A DNA stretch of 64,000 bases, taken from assembly GCA_030523715.1 (NCBI GenBank), contig JAUNHY010000004.1:1-64000 (forward strand), written 5' to 3'. The stretch is from Candidatus Saccharimonadota bacterium. Its GTDB lineage: Bacteria > Patescibacteriota > Saccharimonadia > Saccharimonadales > Saccharimonadaceae. Below are positions 39,056 to 46,673 of the stretch, one piece after another. Numbering within the stretch: position 1 is the first letter of the stretch; each line of letters begins with the position of its first letter. A program made the position numbers and the translations under genes. The notes under the pieces are model-generated. The model ran no database searches, was not told where the DNA came from, and was given only the letters and a program-made list of their open reading frames with translations.

Positions 39056-40360
39056 TTAGTCGCGATTGCGGAACGAAAAGAAGATTGGCGTACCGGTGAA
39101 ATCGTAAGCTTCGCGCAGGCGGCGTTCAAGATAGCGTTTGTAGCTCCAGTGAAGGAGGCTGAGATTACTGCCATACACTACGAACCATGGTGGGCAAGAA
39201 TCAGTCTGAACCATATAACGGAGTTTTGGATGGGTATTTTTGAGGCCAGCTGGTGGATGTGAGGTAACGGCATCCATGAGAAGTTTGTTGAGATCGGAGG
39301 TCTTAAGCTCGGCGTGGCGCGCCTTGTCGATTTGCTGGGCCAGCTCGAAAATCTTAGTAACATTTTTACCAGTAAGGCTAGAAGTCATAACGACCGGCGC
39401 AAAAGGTACGAAGTTGAAATCGTACTCGAGATTATCGAGGATTTCGTCTGAATCTTTGTGCTCAAGATCGGTTTTAGTGACAACAAGAATAATGCCTTTG
39501 CCGGCTTTAATAATTTCGCCAGCAAGAGATTGGTCGAGTTTGGAATGCGGCTCGGTGCTATCGATTAGGAGGCAGCAAACATCGGCTTCCTCGATGGCGG
39601 CGAGACTGCGAAGCGCGGAAAATTTTTCGATGCCAACTTCGCGTTTGCCTGGTTTACGAAGACCAGCAGTATCGAGTAATTCAATAGTTTGTCCTTTGTA
39701 TTTAAGCTCAGTGCGATTAATGTCGCGAGTGGTGCCACTTAGGTTGGCGACAATGGCCTGTTGTTTTTTAGCGAGCGAATTAAAGAGCGAACTTTTCCCT
39801 ACATTCGGGCGACCAATTAGCGCAAGTTTGAGTGATTTGTCTTTGGCGTCTGCTTTAGCATTAGTATTAAAACCAAGGCGCTTTAACTCGGCAAGAATTT
39901 TGGCGCGGAGTTCGTTGAGATTGAGTCCAGTAGTAGCGGAGACACAAAGCATATCTTGGATGCCGAGGCTATAAAACTCCTCTAGCGGCAAGGCTTCACC
40001 GAGGTCGGACTTATTGAGTAATAGCATGACTGGTTTGCCGGATTTGAGAGCTTTTTTGGCAATGAGTTTATCGTCGTGATTTGGGTATTTGGTTGCGTCC
40101 ATAGCAATCAAAATCATGTCGGCGGAAGTAACGGCATCGTCGATTTGATCCTGAATGTGGGCTTCGAACTCGTCTTCGGCCTCTTTAAGACCGGCAGTAT
40201 CGATAAGGATATACTGATTCTCGACTTTGCCTACGACATTATCACGCGTAGTACCCGCTTCATGCGCAACAATTGCCTGCGATTTGCGAACGAGGCGATT
40301 AAAAAGACTAGATTTGCCAGCGTTGGTCTGGCCAATAATTGCAACTACGGGTAATTCCAT
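39056..40360 (-). CDS. der: Ribosome-assembly GTPase Der (EngA)
   Basis: Essential GTPase with two G domains in tandem, needed for 50S subunit maturation. The 434-aa product has G domain 1 (VVAIIGQTNAGKSSLFNRLVRK, DTAGLKE, NKSDLG), G domain 2 (LALIGRPNVGKSSLFNSLAKK, LLDTAGLRKPGK, TKTDLE) and the C-terminal KH-like domain (KLRYMVQTDSCPPWFVVYGSNLSLLHWSYKRYLERRLREAYDFTGTPIFFSFRNRD). In G1 of the first domain the usual GRPNVGKS reads GQTNAGKS. The promoter is TTGCGC/TAAAAT (40367-40395), 6 bases before the ATG, so it is leaderless. Confidence 0.97.
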   Translation of the reverse strand: MELPVVAIIGQTNAGKSSLFNRLVRKSQAIVAHEAGTTRDNVVGKVENQYILIDTAGLKEAEDEFEAHIQDQIDDAVTSADMILIAMDATKYPNHDDKLIAKKALKSGKPVMLLLNKSDLGEALPLEEFYSLGIQDMLCVSATTGLNLNELRAKILAELKRLGFNTNAKADAKDKSLKLALIGRPNVGKSSLFNSLAKKQQAIVANLSGTTRDINRTELKYKGQTIELLDTAGLRKPGKREVGIEKFSALRSLAAIEEADVCCLLIDSTEPHSKLDQSLAGEIIKAGKGIILVVTKTDLEHKDSDEILDNLEYDFNFVPFAPVVMTSSLTGKNVTKIFELAQQIDKARHAELKTSDLNKLLMDAVTSHPPAGLKNTHPKLRYMVQTDSCPPWFVVYGSNLSLLHWSYKRYLERRLREAYDFTGTPIFFSFRNRD

Positions 40361-40366
40361 AGCCCA

Positions 40367-40395
40367 ATTTTAACAGACTTGACAAAAATGCGCAA
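40367..40395 (-). promoter_or_regulatory. Promoter of der
   Basis: Minus strand TTGCGC (40390-40395), 17-base spacer, TAAAAT (40367-40372). It overlaps the plus-strand promoter at 40379-40407. Confidence 0.7.
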
Positions 40396-40440
40396 GTGTG
40401 ATATAATGGAGATATAGTTCCCCGAGAGGGGTATTTTTTA
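40379..40440 (+). ncRNA. Promoter plus immediate terminator: possible ultra-short RNA
   Basis: TTGACA (40379-40384), 17-base spacer, TATAAT (40402-40407) is a near-perfect plus-strand promoter. Only about 6 bases after the expected start comes CCCC-GAGA-GGGG (40420-40431) with TATTTTTTA. The product would be a ~25-30 base RNA. It may be a transcription roadblock between the convergent units or a regulator of the overlapping der promoter. Confidence 0.55.
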
Positions 40441-40890
40441 TTCCGCAGAATACTTAAGTGCCTGGAGGCGAAGACGGAAGAGGCGCCAGAAACAGAAAAT
40501 GGCAATATAGAGCAAGATGCCACAGAGACCGGCGAGCGTATCGATTAGAACGTCGCTAACTTGGGCGCTGCGACCAATGACGGTAATTTGGTGCACTTCG
40601 TCGATAGCGCCATAGACGGTCGTGATAATGATTGGATAAACGACTAGATTATGGGTTGGGAAAGTGCTTGGGTTGAGCCCTTTTACGAAACTGCAGAGCG
40701 CATAACCGAAAGCGCCGAAAAGAATAATATGCGCGAAGGTACGGGCGACCTCATTACTAAGGCCGAACATCTGCGCAATGCGGAGTGATTTTGCGTCGGA
40801 TACATCGCCGGTTTGCGAGGAAAAAATCCAAATAATAATTGCTATAACAATTGGGAAAATAATGCGCCAATAGCGACGAACGTAATACAT
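40438..40890 (-). CDS. VanZ-like membrane protein
   Basis: A 150-aa protein with four membrane helices and the VanZ-family pattern: IIIWIFSSQTGDVSD after helix 1, ARTFAHIILFGAFGYALC (helix 2 with the conserved His), and ITTVYGAIDEVHQITVIGRSAQVSDVLIDTLAGLCGILLY (the D-E-x-H-Q and R...D-x-x-x-D segment). Some VanZ proteins confer lipoglycopeptide resistance, others are of unknown role. The ATG at 40890 has GAGGAG upstream. The frame is open through the tRNA on the other strand, but that extension is not real. Its promoter shares a -35 box with tRNA-Glu(CTC). Confidence 0.85.
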   Translation of the reverse strand: MYYVRRYWRIIFPIVIAIIIWIFSSQTGDVSDAKSLRIAQMFGLSNEVARTFAHIILFGAFGYALCSFVKGLNPSTFPTHNLVVYPIIITTVYGAIDEVHQITVIGRSAQVSDVLIDTLAGLCGILLYIAIFCFWRLFRLRLQALKYSAE

Positions 40891-40918
40891 ATTTTTAATA
40901 ACTCCTCTATCTGGCGTC

Positions 40919-40970
40919 ATTATACACCATGCCCTATCTGTTTGCAAAAGAGTGGTTTTTCTGTTAGAAT
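40919..40970. promoter_or_regulatory. Divergent promoters sharing one -35 box
   Basis: The palindrome TTGCAA (40942-40947) lies 17 bases from TAGAAT (40965-40970) on the plus strand (tRNA-Glu) and 17 bases from TATAAT on the minus strand (40919-40924, VanZ-like gene). Only one polymerase can occupy it at a time. Confidence 0.75.
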
Positions 40971-40980
40971 GAGTCCAGTT

Positions 40981-41057
40981 GGTCTCGTCGTCTAGTGGTC
41001 CAGGACGTCTGGTTCTCATCCAGAAAATCGAGGGTTCGACTCCCTCCGAGATCACCA
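40981..41057 (+). tRNA. tRNA-Glu(CTC)
   Basis: Acceptor GGTCTCG/CGAGATC, anticodon arm TCTGG-TTCTCAT-CCAGA (anticodon CTC), T-arm GAGGG-TTCGACT-CCCTC, and encoded CCA. Confidence 0.95.
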
Positions 41058-41163
41058 CATTTTAGCCAAAATTGCCTATTTAGGCATTTTTTGTTGCTCG
41101 CTCGGTAACAGACCGCGCTTCGCATCAAGAAAATACCCAACTAGGCAATTTTCTTCTAAAATG
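41058..41163 (+). other. Structured element after tRNA-Glu, copy B
   Basis: Outer repeat CATTTTAG/CTAAAATG (41058-41065 with 41156-41163), inner AAAATTGCCTA/TAGGCAATTTT (41068-41078 with 41142-41152), terminator TGCCTA-TT-TAGGCA plus TTTTTT (41073-41092), and the hairpin GCTCGGT-AACAG-ACCGCGC (41100-41118). Compared with copy A (14200-14306) the hairpin keeps its pairing although the paired bases differ. Confidence 0.7.
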
Positions 41164-41283
41164 GAATTTTCTCCGAGACCACGGATAAATATTTTCAGAT
41201 ATGACGAATCCCCGGTGTTACCCGGGGATTACACAAACATGAGTTTTGGTCCAGAACGGACCCTAGAGAAGATAGAAGTGCGA

Positions 41284-43383
41284 TTAGAAAAGGTGCAGCG
41301 ATGCGAAGATTGGTGAAAGTGTGTTTGCCACTGTAGACATCAGCTTGATTGCTATGTCGAGTGCCACTCCCACAACGTCCTTACGCGTATCGCCCACGGT
41401 GTCGCCCGCGACTGCGGCTTTATGCGCGGCAGAACCTTTGCCGAAGCCTTCCAGCTGACCGGATTCGATATACTTCTTTGCATTATCGAAAGCGCCACCG
41501 GAATTGCCCATGAAGATTGCGCGCGGAATAGCCACGATGGTAGCACCAGCCAGAATACCGCCGACGAATTTGACGCCAAACAGTAAACCGCCGATGGCCG
41601 GAACGAATAAAGCAAGTAATGACGGCACAAGCATTTTCTTCAAAGCTTGGCGTGCGGCCATGTCAATGCACTTATTGTAGTCCGGTTTCACAGTACCTTC
41701 GAGGACGCCCGGAATCGAAAGTTGACGATCACCTTCTTCTGCCATCAGATAGGCAGAATCGATTGTGTGGTGCGTCAGAAGTGAAATAAAGTACTCGATG
41801 AAAGCACCGCCCAGAATTGCTCCTCCGATTACCATGAAGTCAGCCACGTTCAAATCCGGCGCTCCGGATGAGTAGCTGCCGACATAGGCAAAGATGAGCG
41901 AAACTGTAGCAAAAGCGGCACTGCCAATGGCGAATCCCTTACCGATAGCAGCCGTAGTGTTACCAACGGCGTCTAATTTATCGGTAATGACACGAATATC
42001 GGCATCGAGATGACAGCTTTCGGCGATACCGCCCGCATTGTCTGCGATCGGTCCGAAAGCGTCGATGGATACGGTTGTACCAACGAAGCTCAGCATACCA
42101 AGTGCTGCAATGGCAATACCGTAGATGCCGCACAGAATACCTGAAATAATCAATGCGAGAACAATCGTGCCCATTGGTAACAGACACGAGCGAGAGCCGA
42201 TGGCATCACCTTCCGTGATGACAAATGCTTCGCCTTCGGTAGCCATCTTGGCAAGTCGTTTGACTGGGTTAAAATCGGTACTGGTGTAGTATTCAGTGAT
42301 TTTTCCGATTGCCACACCACTAGCGATGCCGAGTACGCTCGCAATCCACGGAGACATCCATCCAACTAAGAAGCTATCGTAGACTTCAACGTTGCCGAAG
42401 ACAATTTTCGACGCGAAGAAGCCAACGAAAATGACGACAGCCGCAGAAATATATGTGGCCATGTCGAGTTCTTTAGAAGGGTTTTTGCCTGCCTTGTGGG
42501 CCAAAGCGAACATAATACCGGCGACGCTGCCGATTAGGCCTGCACCCGCGATGATGACTGGGAAAATGCTGGTTGCTTTAAACAATGCTTCATTTGTACT
42601 ACCGGTAGCCAGAGAAGCTGCGATAAGCATGCATGCGACGATGGTTGCGACGAAACTTTCCAACAAGTCGGAACAGTTTCCGGCAATATCGTTAACCATA
42701 TCACCGATGAAATCGGCGATAGTGTTCGGCATACGGCTATCGTCTTCTGGTAGGTCGTGACGGATTTTTGCGACGATGTCTGCAGAAATGTCCGCCGCCT
42801 TCGTGTAGTTACCGCCCGCAATACGATTGAACATCGCGACAAGCGAGCATCCCAACGAATATGTCGTCAGGCGCATGATGCTTGGATTGCAACTGAACGA
42901 AACAATGAGTCCACCGCCCGTTGCGCCAAGCTTGACTCCACCAAAGATGAGCAGTGTCAGCATCAGTCCCAGCAATCCGAAAGCCGGTACGCTGAGCCCG
43001 CTGATACTGCCTCCTCTGAGAGCCGTTTGAGTGGTCGGTCCAATATCCTTGGTTTCGCGCGCGGTGTTGGTAGTACGCACATTGGCGTAAGTTGCGCTAC
43101 GCATACCAATAATACAGGCCAGACTGCTCATGATTGCCCCTAGGACGAAAGTAATGCCACTAGTTTTCTCGATGAAACATGAGAAAATGGCGGCAACAAT
43201 GATGATAACCGGAATGATGATCTTGTATTCGGCACGCATGAACGTACGCGCTCCGCGACGAATGATGCCGGATATGTCAACCATTTCTTCCGTGCCTTCA
43301 TTCATGCGACGTAATCGAACGTGATTAATTGCCACATAAACAAGGGCGAGCACTGCAATGATGACGACTGAGAAATACACCAT
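41284..43383 (-). CDS. hppA: Membrane-bound ion-translocating pyrophosphatase
   Basis: Couples pyrophosphate hydrolysis to H+ (or Na+) pumping, an economical energy source for a fermenter. The 699-aa product has about 16 helices. The substrate site is recognisable: YTKAADISADIVAKIRHDLPEDDSRMPNTIADFIGDMVNDIAGN, which keeps the three Asp of the usual DNVGDNVGD block but differs at several neighbours. FGPIADNAGGIAE and AVGNTTAAIGKGFAIGSA follow; Ala after NTT points to the K+-dependent type. The C-terminal AAVAGDTVGDTRKDVVGVALDIAIK has the second Asp cluster. GGAGGTTGATTCT precedes the ATG. Cation specificity cannot be decided from sequence alone. Confidence 0.95.
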   Translation of the reverse strand: MVYFSVVIIAVLALVYVAINHVRLRRMNEGTEEMVDISGIIRRGARTFMRAEYKIIIPVIIIVAAIFSCFIEKTSGITFVLGAIMSSLACIIGMRSATYANVRTTNTARETKDIGPTTQTALRGGSISGLSVPAFGLLGLMLTLLIFGGVKLGATGGGLIVSFSCNPSIMRLTTYSLGCSLVAMFNRIAGGNYTKAADISADIVAKIRHDLPEDDSRMPNTIADFIGDMVNDIAGNCSDLLESFVATIVACMLIAASLATGSTNEALFKATSIFPVIIAGAGLIGSVAGIMFALAHKAGKNPSKELDMATYISAAVVIFVGFFASKIVFGNVEVYDSFLVGWMSPWIASVLGIASGVAIGKITEYYTSTDFNPVKRLAKMATEGEAFVITEGDAIGSRSCLLPMGTIVLALIISGILCGIYGIAIAALGMLSFVGTTVSIDAFGPIADNAGGIAESCHLDADIRVITDKLDAVGNTTAAIGKGFAIGSAAFATVSLIFAYVGSYSSGAPDLNVADFMVIGGAILGGAFIEYFISLLTHHTIDSAYLMAEEGDRQLSIPGVLEGTVKPDYNKCIDMAARQALKKMLVPSLLALFVPAIGGLLFGVKFVGGILAGATIVAIPRAIFMGNSGGAFDNAKKYIESGQLEGFGKGSAAHKAAVAGDTVGDTRKDVVGVALDIAIKLMSTVANTLSPIFASLHLF

Positions 43384-43448
43384 AGAATCAACCTCCTCTG
43401 ATAAGGTGCAAGGGATATATTATCCCCGAGGGCAGAAAGATTTACCCT

Positions 43449-43487
43449 CAAAAAAATCACATGCTCCTCCCTTCAGCAGCATGCGAT
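43449..43487 (-). terminator. Terminator/attenuator upstream of hppA
   Basis: Minus strand ATCGCATGCT (43478-43487), loop with AAGGGAGG, AGCATGTGAT (43456-43465), then T7. It lies behind the HerA-like gene and behind its own promoter (43492-43519), about 65 bases before hppA. The stem contains GGAGGAGC followed by ATGTGA, a start-stop pair. Confidence 0.75.
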
Positions 43488-43491
43488 TTAG

Positions 43492-43519
43492 ATTATATGA
43501 CTTTCTATAGATTTTTCAA
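43492..43519 (-). promoter_or_regulatory. Promoter upstream of the hppA leader terminator
   Basis: Minus strand TTGAAA (43514-43519), 16-base spacer, TATAAT (43492-43497). Transcripts from here meet the terminator at 43449-43487 almost at once. Confidence 0.6.
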
Positions 43520-43540
43520 GAGGCATTCAAGGGGTGGCAT

Positions 43541-45175
43541 CTATTTAAAGATGTTCTTAAGGGTACTTTTAATGCCTTTAGAAATGCCGCTCGAAATTGC
43601 GTTCGTGACGCCGCGTTGTACGCCGGTCGTGACGGTTTTTTCGATTTTGCCACCTAGGCTATTGGCCTTTTTCTTGGCCGCAAGCGCCTCCTGCTGCTTT
43701 TGGATGGCCAACTTTTGGCGTTCTTCGGCGGTTTTGGCACGCGCTTCGGCAGCGGCTTGGCGCTCGGCTTCGCGAGCGGCCTTAGCCTCTTCTTTGCGCT
43801 GCTTTTCTTCTTCTTTTGCCTTGGCGGCTGCGGCTTTTTCTTCCTGAACCTTCTTTTCCTCTTCGGCTTTTGCGGCAGCTTTTTCTTCGTTATGTTTAGA
43901 GATTTTCTCGTGGGCGGATTCGTTATCGATTGCTTCATCGTATTTACCGCAGAGGTCGCTGTTGTTAATAATCTTCATACGAACCATATCGTTAATGGCA
44001 CCCATATAACTTTGTGGTGGCAAAATTGTGGCACGCTCGACAATCTCTGGCGCGCCTTTTTCGTTCTGGAAGGAGATAAGGGCTTCGCCGGTGCCGAGTT
44101 CGGAAATAGCATCTTGCGTGTTGAATTTTGGATTAGTGCGGAAGGCATCAGCGGCGGCCTTGATAATCTTCTGCTCGCTTGGCGTATAGGCACGAAGAGC
44201 GTGCTGGACGCGGTTGCCGAGCTGGGCGAGAATCTCGTCTGGCACATCAGTTGGGTTCTGTGACACGAAATAAAGACCAATACCGCGCGAGCGAATCAGC
44301 TTTACTACTTGAACGATGCATTTGAGACGATAGCTTGGCATGCCATTGAATAACAGATGTGCCTCATCGAAGAAGAAGACCATCTTTGGTTTGTCGAGAT
44401 CGCCGACTTCCGGAGAGCTCGCAAAGAGCGTGTTGAGCAGCCAAAGCAGGAACGATGCGTAAAGGTCCGGACTTTGGAAGAGTTCAACGGCGTGAAGGAT
44501 ATTAATGATGCCGTGGCCGTCGCTATCTGCGCTGAAGAAATCGTGAATATCAAGCGCTGGTTCGCCAAAGAACTTATCGGCGCCTTGTTTTTCGAGTGCG
44601 AGTAAGCTGCGCTGGATAACACCAATACTTTGCGTGGTAATATTTCCATATTTGGTAATGTATTTGTCTTTGTTTTCGGCGACGTATTGAAGAGTCGAGC
44701 GTAAATCAGCGAGATTAATTAGCTCAAGACCTTCGTCTTTGGCGACCTCGAACACGATGGCTAAGTTGCCTTCCTGGGCTTCTGAGAGGCCCAGCATCAT
44801 CGATAGAATGTCGGAACCGACACTGGATATGGTCGTGCGAATTGGGTGGCCATTTTCGCCATATAAATCCCAAAAGCGAACTGGGAATTTCTTGCACTCG
44901 TAGCCGTATTGTTCAAGGCCGAGTTTGGTAACGCGTTTCTGGATGTTTTCGTTAAAGTCGCCCTCAATGGCGGTGCCGGCCAAATCGCCCTTCACGTCGG
45001 CGAGGAAGACTGGTACACCGGCATCCGAAAAGCTTTCCGCCATTACTTTAAGAGTAATAGTTTTACCGGTACCGCTAGCGCCCGTAATAAGGCCGTGGCG
45101 GTTAGCCATATTTAAGAGAATGGAGAGCTCTTTATCTTCATTCTTGCCCACTAAAATTTTGTCGTTGGTATACAT
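43541..45175 (-). CDS. HerA/DUF853-like ATPase
   Basis: A 544-aa P-loop ATPase of the HerA-FtsK superfamily, DUF853 (YjgR-like) branch. Visible are NRHGLITGASGTGKTITLKVMAE (Walker A, about residue 35), LADVKGDLAG, PVRFWDLYGENGHPIRTTISSVG, the Walker B segment KPKMVFFFDEAHLLFNG, LIRSRGIGLYFVSQNPTDVP, and LGNRVQHALRAYTPSEQKIIKAAADAFR. From about residue 425 the protein becomes a long Ala/Lys/Glu coiled coil (EEKAAAAKAKEEEKQRKEEA), ending in a short Gly/Ser/Lys segment. The substrate is unknown; homologs are thought to pump DNA. It forms a unit upstream of the hppA leader terminator. Confidence 0.88.
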   Translation of the reverse strand: MYTNDKILVGKNEDKELSILLNMANRHGLITGASGTGKTITLKVMAESFSDAGVPVFLADVKGDLAGTAIEGDFNENIQKRVTKLGLEQYGYECKKFPVRFWDLYGENGHPIRTTISSVGSDILSMMLGLSEAQEGNLAIVFEVAKDEGLELINLADLRSTLQYVAENKDKYITKYGNITTQSIGVIQRSLLALEKQGADKFFGEPALDIHDFFSADSDGHGIINILHAVELFQSPDLYASFLLWLLNTLFASSPEVGDLDKPKMVFFFDEAHLLFNGMPSYRLKCIVQVVKLIRSRGIGLYFVSQNPTDVPDEILAQLGNRVQHALRAYTPSEQKIIKAAADAFRTNPKFNTQDAISELGTGEALISFQNEKGAPEIVERATILPPQSYMGAINDMVRMKIINNSDLCGKYDEAIDNESAHEKISKHNEEKAAAKAEEEKKVQEEKAAAAKAKEEEKQRKEEAKAAREAERQAAAEARAKTAEERQKLAIQKQQEALAAKKKANSLGGKIEKTVTTGVQRGVTNAISSGISKGIKSTLKNIFK

Positions 45176-45212
45176 AGAAAATCTCGCTGTTAATTAATTC
45201 TATTGTAGCATC

Positions 45213-45241
45213 AAAAAGCACCCCTTATAGAGTGCTTTTAG
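45213..45241 (-). terminator. Terminator of the acidic protein gene
   Basis: Minus strand AAAAGCACTC-TATAAG-GGGTGCTTTTTG, directly behind the stop at 45244. Confidence 0.88.
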
Positions 45242-45243
45242 TT

Positions 45244-46656
45244 TTAGGCGAAAATGGATTGACGATCGCCCTTCTCTAAGTCTTTGAGCTCTGGATAATT
45301 ATCCGAGTTAAATTCGTCGTCGCCGCCCTCATGTGGTTTACCGTCGTCTTTTTTCTCTTCCTCGGCTGCCTCTTCTGATTCGGCGGCATCAGCTTCGCTC
45401 TGGGCTTCCGAAACGGCGGTTTTGGCCTCTTCGGATAGCTTACGGGCTTGAGCAACTTTTTCGGAAACTTCCGTGCCGGATTCGGTGGCACTATTTTCGG
45501 CCGTATCAATTAATGTGTCGAGTTCGGCGGCTGCTTGGGTGAATTCGGCGCTTTGCGTATCGGCCGTAGCGGAACCATTTTCAATAGCCGAAGCTGTATC
45601 GGCAGCCTTTTCTTTAACTGCTAAGGCGGTTGCGGCGGCGTCAACGGCGAGCTTTTCGGCTGTGGCCGCTTCTTCCTCGGCGGATTCTGGCGACCCGTCG
45701 GTGCCAGATTCAGCGACATCGTTGGCGATATCGGCTTTCATGTCTGCGACTTCGTCGGCAATATCTACGCCATCGCCTTCGAGTTTGCTACCAATGCTAT
45801 TTAAATCGATTGAGCCTTTGCCGGAGTTTTCAGCAACGGCTTGTGCGACGAGGTTGTCGCTATCGTAACGAGTTTCGGCTTCTGGTAAATCAGACATGGC
45901 GCCGTCTGGTGCGGTAACCTCTGTAACAGCTTGAGCTTGAGCACGTTGTTCTTCTGGTGATAAAGGCTGAAAGCTGGATGTATCATTATCGCCAGCATTA
46001 AAATGCTGAATTTCGGTCGATGGAGCTGGTTGCTGCTCGGCAGTGGTTTCTTCTTCGCCGGCTTCCTCTGGCGCTCTACTATCGTCGCCGCCCTCGCCAT
46101 CTTTGGCCATCTGTGCAGCGGTATGAACATTCTCAACAAAGTCGGCAACCTGATTAATGCCAACACCTTCATTGAGGCCTTGTTCGGTGATGGTGATAGC
46201 GTCGGTAACGGCGTCTGCTACGACTGCGCCGGCCGGCGTTAGGGTTTTCATATTTTCGATAGTGGCATCGGTACTAGTCTGATTGACGTCTTGGCCAGGC
46301 TTGGCGTCGGTGTGCTTAAACTTCCTTCTTGGGCCACCTTTGCCGTCTTCGTCTTGCTCGGATTCTGGCTGCTCTTCCAGGTCTGCCTCTTCACTTTCGA
46401 CGGCCTCTTCTGGGGTTTCTTGCGCAGCTTCAGTGGCAGCAGCTTCAGCAACAATTTCGGTGGCGACATTTGGATCACCGGCGGCAATTGCAGATTCGGC
46501 AGCAGCCTGAGCAACATCTGGAGCTACTTCGTGGTCATCCATCGCGGCGGCCCATTTATCTGCCATCTCTTGCTGTTGAGGCGAGAGCTCTTTATTCTCG
46601 GCTTTTGCTTTTTCTAATGATTCTGGATTGTATGCTGGGTCGTAGCCACCAAACAT
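45244..46656 (-). CDS. Acidic Ala/Glu-rich low-complexity protein (470 aa)
   Basis: No family recognised. The product is very acidic and dominated by Ala, Glu, Asp, Thr and Ser with long stretches such as EAAATEAAQETPEEAVESEE and SEAQSEADAAESEEAAEEE. It has no signal peptide and no membrane helix. It starts MFGGYDPAYNPESLEKAKAENKELS at 46656, where GGAAAGGAACAAGACA supplies a ribosome binding site; the longer frame to 46722 overlaps the DUF3048 gene and is unlikely. It lies 17 bases behind the DUF3048 gene, so they may share a transcript. It is probably largely disordered, with some heptad-like helical parts. Function unknown. Confidence 0.7.
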   Translation of the reverse strand: MFGGYDPAYNPESLEKAKAENKELSPQQQEMADKWAAAMDDHEVAPDVAQAAAESAIAAGDPNVATEIVAEAAATEAAQETPEEAVESEEADLEEQPESEQDEDGKGGPRRKFKHTDAKPGQDVNQTSTDATIENMKTLTPAGAVVADAVTDAITITEQGLNEGVGINQVADFVENVHTAAQMAKDGEGGDDSRAPEEAGEEETTAEQQPAPSTEIQHFNAGDNDTSSFQPLSPEEQRAQAQAVTEVTAPDGAMSDLPEAETRYDSDNLVAQAVAENSGKGSIDLNSIGSKLEGDGVDIADEVADMKADIANDVAESGTDGSPESAEEEAATAEKLAVDAAATALAVKEKAADTASAIENGSATADTQSAEFTQAAAELDTLIDTAENSATESGTEVSEKVAQARKLSEEAKTAVSEAQSEADAAESEEAAEEEKKDDGKPHEGGDDEFNSDNYPELKDLEKGDRQSIFA

Positions 46657-46673
46657 TGTCTTGTTCCTTTCCT

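Noticed and set aside
40891-41058. Upstream extension of the VanZ-like frame
   Set aside because: It runs antisense through the tRNA-Glu gene and the divergent promoter; the ATG at 40890 has a GAGGAG site.
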